In this document: positions 1 through 4,418 of the stretch, one piece after another
Layout of the letters: every line of letters starts with the position of its first letter
Numbering within the stretch: position 1 is the stretch's first letter
Assembly: GCA_020049615.1 (NCBI GenBank)
Contig: JAIFKN010000284.1
Location: 1-5,306, forward strand
From: a bacterium
Lineage (GTDB): Bacteria; Planctomycetota; UBA11346
Direction of reading: 5' to 3'
Length of the DNA stretch: 5,306 bases
Notes under the pieces: model-generated
What the model was told of the DNA's origin: nothing
The model's input: only the letters and a program-made list of their open reading frames with translations
Databases searched by the model: none
Made by a program: the position numbers and the translations under genes

Positions 1-3
1 CTA

Positions 4-32
4 GTAGAGCGTTCCATAAATATCGTTGCAAT
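4..32 (+). repeat. Left terminal inverted repeat of the IS630 element
   Basis: Reading inward it pairs with the reverse complement of 1219-1247. Counting the flanking CTA as well (1-32 against 1219-1250), 27 of 32 positions agree by my count. Both ends share the outer block GTAGAG and the inner block CGTTGCAAT. Confidence 0.92.
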
Positions 33-54
33 GACGCCATGCCCGCGTCATGAT
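26..54 (+). promoter_or_regulatory. Candidate transposase promoter
   Basis: TTGCAA at 26-31 (in the left inverted repeat) and CATGAT at 49-54 are separated by 17 bases and each match the sigma-70 consensus at 4 of 6 positions. Initiation near 61 would put the upstream ATG at 50 outside the mRNA and leave GGAGG (65-69) and the ATG at 74 inside it, which agrees with the start chosen for the transposase. The match is modest; a promoter outside the element is also possible. Confidence 0.35.
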
Positions 55-73
55 GCTCAGGCATGGAGGCCCC

Positions 74-1219
74 ATGCCATTTCAATCAACCCGCGCCAGA
101 CTCCTGCTGTCGGAGGAAGACCGCGCAATGCTGGATGCGCTGGGCCGTTCACGAACGGAATCGCGCCAGCATGTGGAGAGGGCGCGCATCATGCTTCGTT
201 TTGCTGCGGGAGACTCAGTCTCGTTGATCGCACGCGAGATGAACACCTCTCGGCCACGGGTTGAACGCTGCCTGAACAAGGCCCTCCAACTCGGTGTGAC
301 CGGCGCGCTTGCCGACATTCCCGGCAGAGGACGCCCCCGTGTGATCGGCGAGGAAGACCGTGCGTGGGTGATTGGGGTCGCCTGTCAGAAGCCCAAGGAA
401 TTTGGGTATCCGCACGAACTGTGGACCAACGATCTGCTGACTCGACATCTACGTGAGTGGTCAACAAAGACCGGGCATCCCGCCCTTGCCCAAGTCGGCA
501 GTGGGACTGTCTCCCGGATATTGATGAAGCGGGAAATCCGTCCCCATAAGATCCAATACTACTTGGAGAGGCGAGATCCCGAATTCGATCGGAAGATGGC
601 TGAGGTGCTCTGCGTTTACCGTGAAGTTGCGCTTTTCCACCGGCGCGACAACCCAACGGACACCATCGCTGTTCTGAGTTACGATGAGAAGCCAGGCATC
701 CAGGCCATAGGCACAACCGCTCCCGATCTACCGCCTGTGCCCGGGCGTCACACCAGCATAGGACGCGATCATGAATACGTGCGGCACGGCACCGTGAGTC
801 TGATGGCCGCCATCGATCTGATGGATGGGCGGGTCCACGGCCAAGTCGTCGATCGCCATCGCAGCCGAGAGTTCATTGGTGTCCTCCGGCAGATAGACGG
901 CGTTTACCCGAAAGGCGTCAGGATCCGCATAATCCTAGACAACCACTCAGCTCACATCTCGCGCGAAACGCGAGCCTATCTGGCGACAAGGCCCAATCGA
1001 TTCGAATTCATCTTCACGCCCAAGCATGGGTCATGGCTCAACCTGATCGAAATGTTTTTCTCCAAACTTGCGAGATCAATGCTGCGGGGGATACGGGTGG
1101 CCGACAAGGCGGAGTTGAAGCAACGGATTCTGCAATACCTGGAGATGGTCAACCAGGACCCCGTCATCTTCCGCTGGAAGTTCGGACTCGGGCAAGAGGC
1201 GGCGGCAGCCACCGGTTGA
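74..1219 (+). CDS. IS630 family DDE transposase
   Basis: It catalyses cut-and-paste movement of the surrounding element by cleaving at the inverted repeats and joining to a TA target. From the ATG at 74 the protein is 381 residues. The N-terminal third is a helix-turn-helix DNA-binding region (about residues 33-73), followed by a GRGRPR linker (84-89) typical of this family. The C-terminal RNase H-like catalytic domain has the complete triad: Asp204 in SYDEKPG, Asp289 in ILDNHSAH, and Glu326 in WLNLIEMFF, with 36 residues between the second and third. I prefer the start at 74 over the ATGs at 50 and 53 because GGAGG lies at 65-69 and the candidate promoter would initiate after 50. There is no frameshift or internal stop, so it looks functional. 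It is the only gene of the element. Confidence 0.95.
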   Translation: MPFQSTRARLLLSEEDRAMLDALGRSRTESRQHVERARIMLRFAAGDSVSLIAREMNTSRPRVERCLNKALQLGVTGALADIPGRGRPRVIGEEDRAWVIGVACQKPKEFGYPHELWTNDLLTRHLREWSTKTGHPALAQVGSGTVSRILMKREIRPHKIQYYLERRDPEFDRKMAEVLCVYREVALFHRRDNPTDTIAVLSYDEKPGIQAIGTTAPDLPPVPGRHTSIGRDHEYVRHGTVSLMAAIDLMDGRVHGQVVDRHRSREFIGVLRQIDGVYPKGVRIRIILDNHSAHISRETRAYLATRPNRFEFIFTPKHGSWLNLIEMFFSKLARSMLRGIRVADKAELKQRILQYLEMVNQDPVIFRWKFGLGQEAAAATG

Positions 1220-1247
1220 TTGCAACGTTATTAAGGAAACTCTCTAC
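1219..1247 (-). repeat. Right terminal inverted repeat of the IS630 element
   Basis: This is the mate of the left repeat, with outer block CTCTAC and inner block ATTGCAACG. The last base of the transposase stop codon (TGA, 1217-1219) is the first base of this repeat, so coding sequence and transposase-binding end abut directly, as is common in compact IS630 elements. Confidence 0.92.
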
Positions 1248-1314
1248 TAGTTGTCGCTAGACACATAGGACCGTTTGGGCCTATATACACAGATATGCTC
1301 ATGGGCTCGACCGC

Positions 1315-1342
1315 TGGACATGTATATCCGCACGGATATACA
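1315..1342 (+). promoter_or_regulatory. vapBC promoter with perfect palindromic operator
   Basis: A perfect inverted repeat with 10-base arms, TGTATATCCG (1321-1330) and CGGATATACA (1333-1342), is separated by CA. TGGACA at 1315-1320 matches the -35 consensus at 5 of 6 positions and abuts it. The right arm ends in TATACA (1337-1342), a -10-like hexamer 16 bases from the -35 and 6 bases before the vapB ATG. The palindrome thus occupies the spacer and -10, where a bound VapB-VapC complex would block RNA polymerase. TATATC at 1323-1328 is an alternative -10 that would give a short leader. The palindrome is seen directly; the operator role is inferred from known vapBC autoregulation. Confidence 0.75.
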
Positions 1343-1348
1343 GCATCC

Positions 1349-1576
1349 ATGCCCAGTGACACCATCACTTTTGCCTCCGGCAATAGCATCGCCGTGCGTC
1401 TGCTGGCGGACTGCAAACTGCCGCGCGGCACGCGGGTGCGCGAATACCGTGATGGCCAACGCATCATCATCGAGCCCATCGACGCCTGGTCCGACGATTT
1501 CCTGGCCTCGCTGGGCGCGTGGGCCGAGCCGCTCGAACTGCCGCCGCGTGAGGCGCCACGAGATCCCTTCGCGTGA
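1349..1576 (+). CDS. vapB: VapB-type antitoxin (AbrB/MazE-like)
   Basis: A 75-residue antitoxin expected to bind and inhibit the PIN-domain RNase encoded next and, with it, to repress its own promoter. The N-terminal half has the swapped-hairpin AbrB/MazE pattern: TFASGNSIAVRL (residues 7-18), then GTRVREYRDGQRIIIEPID (27-45). The C-terminal tail (DAWSDDF onward, ending RDPFA) resembles the toxin-binding tail of VapB proteins, which usually ends in an R-x-P-F-like segment. The frame is open back to an ATG at 1295, but the perfect operator palindrome and the promoter lie between 1295 and 1349, so I take 1349 as the start. No Shine-Dalgarno sequence precedes it, consistent with a leaderless message. 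The stop overlaps the toxin start by four bases (GTGA, 1573-1576). Confidence 0.87.
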   Translation: MPSDTITFASGNSIAVRLLADCKLPRGTRVREYRDGQRIIIEPIDAWSDDFLASLGAWAEPLELPPREAPRDPFA

Positions 1577-1965
1577 CCTGGCTGCTCGACACCAATGTCC
1601 TCAGCGCCGCCTTGCGCGGCATCCCGTCCGTCGTCGATCGGTTGCGTGCCACTCCACCCTCGGCCATCGTCATCAGTCCGATTTCGGTGGCAGAACTGCG
1701 TTTTGGAGCTGCCCGTCGGCGCTCGTCGGTCCTGGACAGCGCCTGCACGCGCCTGCTCGCCGAGTTGCGGGTCGAACCCCTGACGTCTGATATGGCGGCT
1801 CTTGCCGGACAACTCATGGCCGATCGCGCGGATCAGGGCCGTCCTCTGCATCTCGCTGACGCTCTGATTGCCGCCCAAACTATCACAGGGCAGCATGTGC
1901 TAGTCAGTCATGATCGGGATTTCGCCGGCCTCGCCGACCTGCGCTGCGAGGATTGGCAGGCCTAG
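1573..1965 (+). CDS. vapC: VapC-type PIN-domain ribonuclease toxin
   Basis: A 130-residue PIN-domain endoribonuclease. VapC toxins use acidic residues to hold Mg2+ and cut RNA, usually tRNA or rRNA, when free of VapB; the RNA target here is unknown. The expected acidic set is present: Asp6 in LLDTNV, Glu41 in VAELRFG, Asp96 in LADALIAA, and Asp114 in VSHDRDFAGL (Asp116 is the alternative fourth ligand). The length is normal for VapC and nothing is missing. It starts with GTG, overlapping the vapB stop by four bases, so its translation probably depends on ribosomes finishing vapB. That is typical for keeping antitoxin in excess. A REP-like hairpin pair begins 9 bases after the stop. Confidence 0.93.
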   Translation: MTWLLDTNVLSAALRGIPSVVDRLRATPPSAIVISPISVAELRFGAARRRSSVLDSACTRLLAELRVEPLTSDMAALAGQLMADRADQGRPLHLADALIAAQTITGQHVLVSHDRDFAGLADLRCEDWQA

Positions 1966-1973
1966 CGCCTCGC

Positions 1974-2020
1974 CGTAGCGCCGGCTTTAGCCGGCACGGA
2001 CGGCCGGTCTTCAGCCGGCC
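1974..2020. repeat. REP-like double hairpin after vapC
   Basis: Two adjacent hairpins. The first is GCCGGCTTTAGCCGGC (1980-1995), preceded by CGTAGC; the second is GGCCGGTCTTCAGCCGGCC (2002-2020). The first shares its layout (CGTAGC, stem, TTCA or TTTA loop, GGCACGG) with the units at 3279-3336 and 4419-4476; the second stem differs. It could also end vapBC transcription, but no T-run follows. Confidence 0.75.
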
Positions 2021-2021
2021 A

Positions 2022-2040
2022 GTTAAGGACAGTCCTTAAC
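2022..2040. repeat. GTTAAGGACAGTCCTTAAC palindrome, copy 1
   Basis: A 19-base palindrome with perfect 9-base arms around a central A. Near-identical copies occur at 2864-2881 and, inverted, at 4572-4588, one in each gap between TA modules. Function unknown; it could be a protein-binding site, an intergenic repeat family, or the end of a small mobile repeat. Confidence 0.8.
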
Positions 2041-2069
2041 CGGACGCTTCGTCCTTAACCAGACGGTTC
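2032..2069 (+). repeat. Tandem 19-base direct repeat (two units)
   Basis: GTCCTTAACCGGACGCTTC (2032-2050) is followed immediately by GTCCTTAACCAGACGGTTC (2051-2069), matching at 17 of 19 positions. The first unit begins inside the palindrome at 2022-2040, so the second looks like a partial tandem copy of its right half. A small hairpin GGACG-CTT-CGTCC (2042-2054) spans the junction. The remaining spacer to 2206 also holds an exact 10-base tandem repeat, CTTACCTGCG, at 2134-2153, and a GC-rich near-palindrome at 2148-2168. I see no gene there. Confidence 0.7.
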
Positions 2070-2206
2070 ATCCACAGAACCGGTGCCAGTCCAGGCGCAG
2101 ATTCCTGCCGGCGCTTGCGAGCCAGCGCCCGTCCTTACCTGCGCTTACCTGCGGGCGGCCGCCGCAGGCGGGCGGCAAGGTTTGAGCGGGTGCAGGCGGC
2201 TGGCCG

Positions 2207-2235
2207 TTGCCCTTGTGGCACGGGCGTGCTACAGT
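2207..2235 (+). promoter_or_regulatory. dinJ-yafQ promoter with overlapping inverted repeat
   Basis: TTGCCC (2207-2212), a 17-base spacer and TACAGT (2230-2235) with an extended -10 TG at 2227-2228 form a good sigma-70 promoter. The -10 ends 6 bases before the dinJ ATG, so initiation would fall at or next to the start codon. An inverted repeat covers the spacer and -10: GCACG (2218-2222), GG, CGTGC (2225-2229), with outer TGT (2214-2216) and ACA (2231-2233). This is a likely binding site for the DinJ-YafQ complex, since this family represses its own promoter; the specific site is my inference. Confidence 0.65.
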
Positions 2236-2241
2236 GTGGCC

Positions 2242-2511
2242 ATGACCACTACCGCCCTTCGCACTGACATGGTCCGTGCCCGCATCGAGCCGAGCCGGAA
2301 GCGCCGCGCCGAGGCCATCCTGGGCCGGCTCGGCATCCAGCCGTCGCAGGCGATCAACATGCTCTACGCCCAGATCGAGCTGTTGAAGGCCCTGCCCTTC
2401 GAGCCGAGGATCCCCAACCGTCAGACGCTGGCGGCCATGAAGGACGCGCGGGAGGGACGGGTGCATAAAGCCAAGAACGCAGCCGACCTGTTCCAGAATC
2501 TCGACCGTTGA
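2242..2511 (+). CDS. dinJ: DinJ/RelB family antitoxin
   Basis: An 89-residue antitoxin for the YafQ-type toxin encoded next. The N-terminal ribbon-helix-helix DNA-binding domain is clear: strand DMVRARIEPS (9-18), helix 1 KRRAEAILGRLG (20-31), and helix 2 beginning QPSQAINMLYAQIELL (33-48). The family hallmark LPFEPRIPN follows (51-59). The C-terminal part (about 60-89), rich in Lys/Arg/Ala and ending in NLDR, would wrap the toxin. I chose the ATG at 2242 because the extended -10 promoter ends six bases upstream and similarity to RelB/DinJ begins here; the frame is open upstream to 2083, but that stretch has no family resemblance. There is no Shine-Dalgarno sequence, consistent with leaderless translation. 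It overlaps yafQ by four bases (TTGA). Confidence 0.92.
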   Translation: MTTTALRTDMVRARIEPSRKRRAEAILGRLGIQPSQAINMLYAQIELLKALPFEPRIPNRQTLAAMKDAREGRVHKAKNAADLFQNLDR

Positions 2512-2792
2512 GCCAGGCTCCGCTCCAGCCAGCCTATACCAGCCAGTTCAAGAAGGACTGGAAGCGGTGCCAGAAGGCCCATCTGCCGATCGGCGAGCTG
2601 CGGGACGTCATGGAGAAGCTGATCAAGCGCGTGCCGCTGGAACCGAAGCACAAGGACCACCAGCTCGGTGGCAACAACAAGGACTTCAGGGAGTGCCACG
2701 TCCGGCCGGACTGGCTGCTGGCGTACATGATCGAAGGCGACGAGATCACCTTCACCCGCACCGGCAGCCACGCCGAGCTGTTCGGGAAGTAG
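2508..2792 (+). CDS. yafQ: YafQ-type mRNA interferase toxin (RelE superfamily)
   Basis: A 94-residue ribosome-dependent endoribonuclease of the YafQ/RelE fold that cleaves mRNA in the ribosomal A site and stalls translation when DinJ is degraded. The residues known to matter in E. coli YafQ (His50, His63, Asp67, His87, Phe91) have counterparts one position later: His51 in DHQLGG, His64 and Asp68 in ECHVRPDWLLAY, and His88 and Phe92 in RTGSHAELFGK. The protein is of normal length and looks catalytically complete. The TTG start at 2508-2510 is unusual but is fixed by the four-base overlap with the dinJ stop and by the match to the family N-terminus (YTSQFKKDWKR at 10-20). Weak TTG initiation plus coupling would keep toxin below antitoxin. 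Confidence 0.94.
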   Translation: MSQAPLQPAYTSQFKKDWKRCQKAHLPIGELRDVMEKLIKRVPLEPKHKDHQLGGNNKDFRECHVRPDWLLAYMIEGDEITFTRTGSHAELFGK

Positions 2793-2807
2793 TCGTGCCT
2801 CTGCCTG

Positions 2808-2832
2808 CCACGGCGGCCCTCGCCGCCCGTGG
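2808..2832 (+). terminator. Stem-loop after yafQ, possible terminator
   Basis: A strong GC stem 15 bases after the yafQ stop: CCACG plus GCGGC (2808-2817), loop CCTC, then GCCGC, a bulged C, and CGTGG (2822-2832). No T-run follows, so it is not a classical intrinsic terminator; it may instead protect the 3' end or assist Rho. Confidence 0.4.
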
Positions 2833-2863
2833 ACCGCGCAGGCTCGCAGGGGCACCCCCATGA

Positions 2864-2881
2864 GTTAAGGACAGTCCTTAA
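2864..2881. repeat. GTTAAGGACAGTCCTTAA palindrome, copy 2
   Basis: Same sequence and orientation as 2022-2040 except for the last base (T instead of C at 2882). It sits directly against the left end of the DUF433-like gene fragment, so the palindrome marks the breakpoint of that decayed gene. Confidence 0.8.
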
Positions 2882-2974
2882 TTCCTTACCGAACCCTATG
2901 ACGACTTCAGCGCCCAGCAGGTCGTCGACGAACTGCCTGATCTGGAGCCGTCCGATATCAAGGCGGCTCTGCCC
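2882..2974 (+). pseudogene. Remnant of a DUF433-family antitoxin gene
   Basis: The frame from 2882 translates to FLTEPYDDFSAQQVVDEL, then PDLEPSDIKAAL. This resembles the C-terminal part of DUF433 proteins, small helix-turn-helix antitoxins that end with a segment like 'eeIl..yPdLe.eDirAAL.yA'. No start codon or upstream part exists; a stop lies at 2879-2881 inside the palindrome. After AAL similarity is lost, and a one-frame shift gives ARMLAS, which looks more like the expected ending, suggesting a frameshift. DUF433 antitoxins usually pair with a PIN-like toxin (DUF5615 in VapBC45-like systems), and no such partner remains. Identification is from motif memory only. Confidence 0.45.
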
Positions 2975-3106
2975 GGATGCTCGCCAGCCCCCCGTTCCCA
3001 ATGCCAGTCACCCGCAATCCCCCATTCGTTCCTGTTCAACTTCCCAGACACTCCCTGACCTTGACCCGTCGCGTCGGCTCCAGAATCCGGCCCACCGACG
3101 AGTCCC

Positions 3107-3200
3107 ATGCCGCATCCGACCGACACCCTGCTCGACGACCTGCGCGCCCGCCGCACCAGCCCTGGGCTATGTCGGCCTGCCCTTGGCGCCCGTCGTGCGA
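3107..3200 (+). pseudogene. Broken 5' end of a nucleotide-sugar dehydrogenase gene
   Basis: From ATG 3107 the sequence reads MPHPTDTLLDDLRARRT, resembling the leader before the Rossmann fold in UDP-sugar dehydrogenases of the WbpA/WecC/Ugd group. The frame then shifts to give ALGYVGLPLA (3159-3188), the hallmark of the NAD-binding loop (normally G-x-G-Y-V-G-L-P-L-A), with the preceding beta strand (about VGVIG) missing. Similarity ends near 3200, where REP-like sequence begins. Functional enzymes have over 400 residues, so this is a truncated and frameshifted scrap of a cell-surface polysaccharide gene left in the intermodule gap. The stretch 2975-3106 between the two remnants holds nothing I recognise. 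Confidence 0.55.
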
Positions 3201-3207
3201 GATTGGA

Positions 3208-3250
3208 GCCGCGTAGCGGCGACGCCCGGAACGCCGGCGTCCCGCCGGCT
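3208..3250. repeat. REP-like GC-rich hairpins
   Basis: GCCGC-GTA-GCGGC (3208-3220) is followed by the palindrome ACGCCGGCGT (3231-3240) and a further CGCCGGC. This block begins where similarity to the dehydrogenase ends and looks like degraded REP material. Confidence 0.5.
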
Positions 3251-3278
3251 CGGACAGCAGGGTCCGGGATCTGCGCCC

Positions 3279-3336
3279 CGTAGCGCCGACTTCAGTCGGC
3301 CCGGCCGGCGGACTTCAGTCCGCCGCGGGGCAATGG
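3279..3336 (+). repeat. 58-base REP-like double hairpin unit, copy A
   Basis: It starts CGTAGCGCC and ends GCGGGGCAATGG. It contains stem 1 GCCGACT-TC-AGTCGGC and stem 2 GGCGGACT-TC-AGTCCGCC. It matches 4419-4476 at 55 of 58 positions by my count, and two of the three differences form a compensatory pair in stem 1. Confidence 0.88.
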
Positions 3337-3337
3337 G

Positions 3338-3460
3338 CAATGTTGTGAAGCCCAGCCTGGGAGCGCAGGCTTCAGCCTGCCGGGGCATTGGAGCTTCTCC
3401 CAAACGGCAGGCTAAAGCCTGCGCTCCCAGGGGGGACCAGCCCGTAGCTTCACAGCATTG
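3338..3460. repeat. Long nested inverted repeat (BIME-like pair)
   Basis: Inner arms of 26 bases (3357-3382 and 3405-3430) match as inverted repeats at 25 of 26 positions. Each arm is itself a hairpin: GCAGGCT-TC-AGCCTGC on the left and GCAGGCT-AA-AGCCTGC on the right. Outer arms CAATGTTGTGAAGC (3338-3351) and GCTTCACAGCATTG (3447-3460) pair at 13 of 14. The whole could fold into one long cruciform or hairpin, the layout of bacterial interspersed mosaic elements built from two REPs in opposite orientation. Confidence 0.85.
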
Positions 3461-3538
3461 GGCAATGGGTGCCTGGCCACGATGGTCCTTCACCGCCACG
3501 ATGCTCCTGAACGCCCCGCCGCCCGCCCAGCGAAGCCG

Positions 3539-3567
3539 CTTCGCCCTGGCCGGCAGCCAGGTAGGCT
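3539..3567 (+). promoter_or_regulatory. Candidate mntA-hepT promoter
   Basis: TAGGCT (3562-3567) ends exactly 6 bases before the ATG at 3574. The 17-base spacer is a hairpin, CCTGGC-CGGCA-GCCAGG (3545-3561). The -35 region CTTCGC (3539-3544) is a poor consensus match but lies within another palindrome, CGAAGC-C-GCTTCG (3531-3543). The -10 assignment rests mainly on the shared spacing with the other modules; AGG within it could alternatively act as a weak ribosome binding site. Confidence 0.45.
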
Positions 3568-3573
3568 GAGCAT

Positions 3574-3888
3574 ATGCAGCTGGCCGCCCCCAGTCCCGCC
3601 TGCCTGGCCCGCGCCGTACACCTGCGCCTGCGTGCGCGGCTTGCGGTCGAGGCGTTGCGTCGTTCCTGGCCGCTCAGCCGCGTGCGGGTGTTCGGCTCGG
3701 TCGCCCGCGGGGTCTGCCACGCCCACAGCGACCTCGACCTGGTCATCGACGGACTGCCGCCCGCCGACGCTGACCGGGCCTGGAGCATCGCCGAAGCCGC
3801 TGTCGACGTCCCGGTGGACCTGCTCCGCTACGAAGACTGCCCGGCGCATCTGCGCCAGGCCATCGACGCCGAGGCGGTCGAGCCATGA
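3574..3888 (+). CDS. mntA: MntA-like minimal nucleotidyltransferase antitoxin
   Basis: A 104-residue MNT-fold protein. In the characterised MntA-HepT (type VII) system the nucleotidyltransferase transfers AMP from ATP to a tyrosine of the HEPN toxin and so silences it. The catalytic signature GSX10DXD is complete: Gly41-Ser42 in VFGSVARG, with Asp53 and Asp55 in SDLDLVID. The third metal-binding acidic residue is probably in the DVPVDLLRYED segment (about residues 73-83). The short length is normal for the family. The start at 3574 follows a -10-like element by 6 bases and begins the only clear frame. Its stop overlaps the next gene's start by four bases (ATGA, 3885-3888), marking a coupled pair. 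It has no DNA-binding domain, so autorepression is less expected here than for vapB or dinJ. Confidence 0.88.
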   Translation: MQLAAPSPACLARAVHLRLRARLAVEALRRSWPLSRVRVFGSVARGVCHAHSDLDLVIDGLPPADADRAWSIAEAAVDVPVDLLRYEDCPAHLRQAIDAEAVEP

Positions 3889-4346
3889 GCGCGCATGGCC
3901 TGGCCAGCCGCATCCGCAGCGAATGCGGCGTCCTCGACGGTGAGGTCGCGCGCATCGTCAATGCCCTGCAGCGTTTCGGCGCCACCGCCGACGAGGCGGC
4001 CATGGATGCCGCCGCGCTCCGCCTGCAGCTGTGGTATACCGGCCAGGAAAGCCTGCTGGCCGCCATCCTCCTGGCCGTCGACGGCGACATCCCGGACGGC
4101 GAGGCCTGGCACAAGGAGCTCTGCGAACAGGCCTTCCGCGCCAGCGCCACGCGCGGCCCGATCCTGCCTGCCGAGTTGCGCCCCGCCCTCGATCAGGCCC
4201 GCGCCTTCCGCCACCGGGTGCGCAACGCCTATGGGCTCAGCTTCGACCCCGCCAAGCTGGGCGATGTGGCGCGTACGGTCATCGCTGTCCATCCGCGTCT
4301 CGTGGCCGCCCTGCAGCAGTGCGCCGACGCTCTCGATGCTGGTTGA
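3885..4346 (+). CDS. hepT: HepT-like HEPN-domain protein, toxin partner of MntA
   Basis: A 153-residue, mostly helical protein of the HepT-like group. HEPN toxins act as metal-independent RNases using an R-x4-6-H motif; in characterised HepT this is Rx4HxY and the Tyr is AMPylated by MntA. Here the aligned segment is FRHRVRNAYG (residues 108-117): Arg109, four residues, then Asn114 and Tyr116. The Arg and Tyr are present, but the catalytic His position is Asn. The conserved GDIPDGEAWHKELCEQ region (67-82) supports membership of the HepT-like branch found next to MNT genes. I recall Asn variants in this branch, so Asn may not mean loss of function. The ATG start overlaps the mntA stop. If inactive as an RNase, it may still bind MntA. 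Confidence 0.82.
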   Translation: MSAHGLASRIRSECGVLDGEVARIVNALQRFGATADEAAMDAAALRLQLWYTGQESLLAAILLAVDGDIPDGEAWHKELCEQAFRASATRGPILPAELRPALDQARAFRHRVRNAYGLSFDPAKLGDVARTVIAVHPRLVAALQQCADALDAG

Positions 4347-4418
4347 ATTCCCATGCCTCTCACCCAGCCCCGCCCCTGCCGCCGCGTCCGCCCCGCCCCC
4401 GCGTCCCTGATGCGTAGC
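4347..4418 (+). other. C-rich, G-poor stretch after hepT
   Basis: Between the hepT stop and the next REP unit the + strand is dominated by C, especially 4355-4408. Unstructured C-rich RNA after a stop codon is the kind of sequence Rho loads on, so it may allow Rho-dependent termination of the mntA-hepT message. There is no gene here. The function is inferred. Confidence 0.35.

Larger units (their letters stand above)
4..1247 (+). mobile_element. Complete IS630-family insertion sequence
   Basis: A single-gene element bounded by imperfect inverted repeats, with a DDE transposase filling almost all of the interior. IS630-family elements insert at TA and duplicate it, and IS630 itself prefers CTAG. 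Both ends here read exactly that way: C-TA at 1-3 followed by GTAGAG, and CTCTAC followed by TA-G at 1248-1250. I therefore place the element at 4-1247 with a TA duplication at 2-3 and 1248-1249. Its base composition is visibly less GC-rich than the genes to its right, consistent with a separate origin. The transposase frame is intact, so the copy may be active. DNA to its left is outside the window, so I cannot say what it interrupted. It lies about 70 bases upstream of the vapB promoter and does not disrupt it. Confidence 0.93.

Noticed and set aside
189..716. Reverse-strand frame inside the transposase gene
   Set aside because: It lies wholly opposite a transposase with clear DDE motifs, and its translation has no recognisable domain.
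1220..1248. Outward promoter in the right end of the IS driving vapB
   Set aside because: TTGCAA at 1220-1225 and TCTACT at 1243-1248 are weak matches, and vapB has its own better promoter at 1315-1342.
1295..1348. Upstream in-frame ATG that would lengthen VapB by 18 residues
   Set aside because: The extra stretch contains the -35, the perfect palindrome and the -10, has no antitoxin-like sequence, and the domain similarity begins just after 1349.
2022..2040. Integron attC site
   Set aside because: GTTAAGG and CCTTAAC resemble attC core boxes (GTTRRRY, RYYYAAC) but fail at one position. There is no second pair of boxes or bulged stem, and the element is too short.
2083..2241. In-frame extension upstream of dinJ
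   Set aside because: It covers repeats and the extended -10 promoter and has no resemblance to RelB/DinJ proteins.
2829..3569. A 246-codon open frame through the yafQ-mntA gap
   Set aside because: It is open only because the region is GC-rich. It runs through REP repeats and changes protein character repeatedly, and only the ALGYVGLPLA segment is meaningful, as part of a broken gene.
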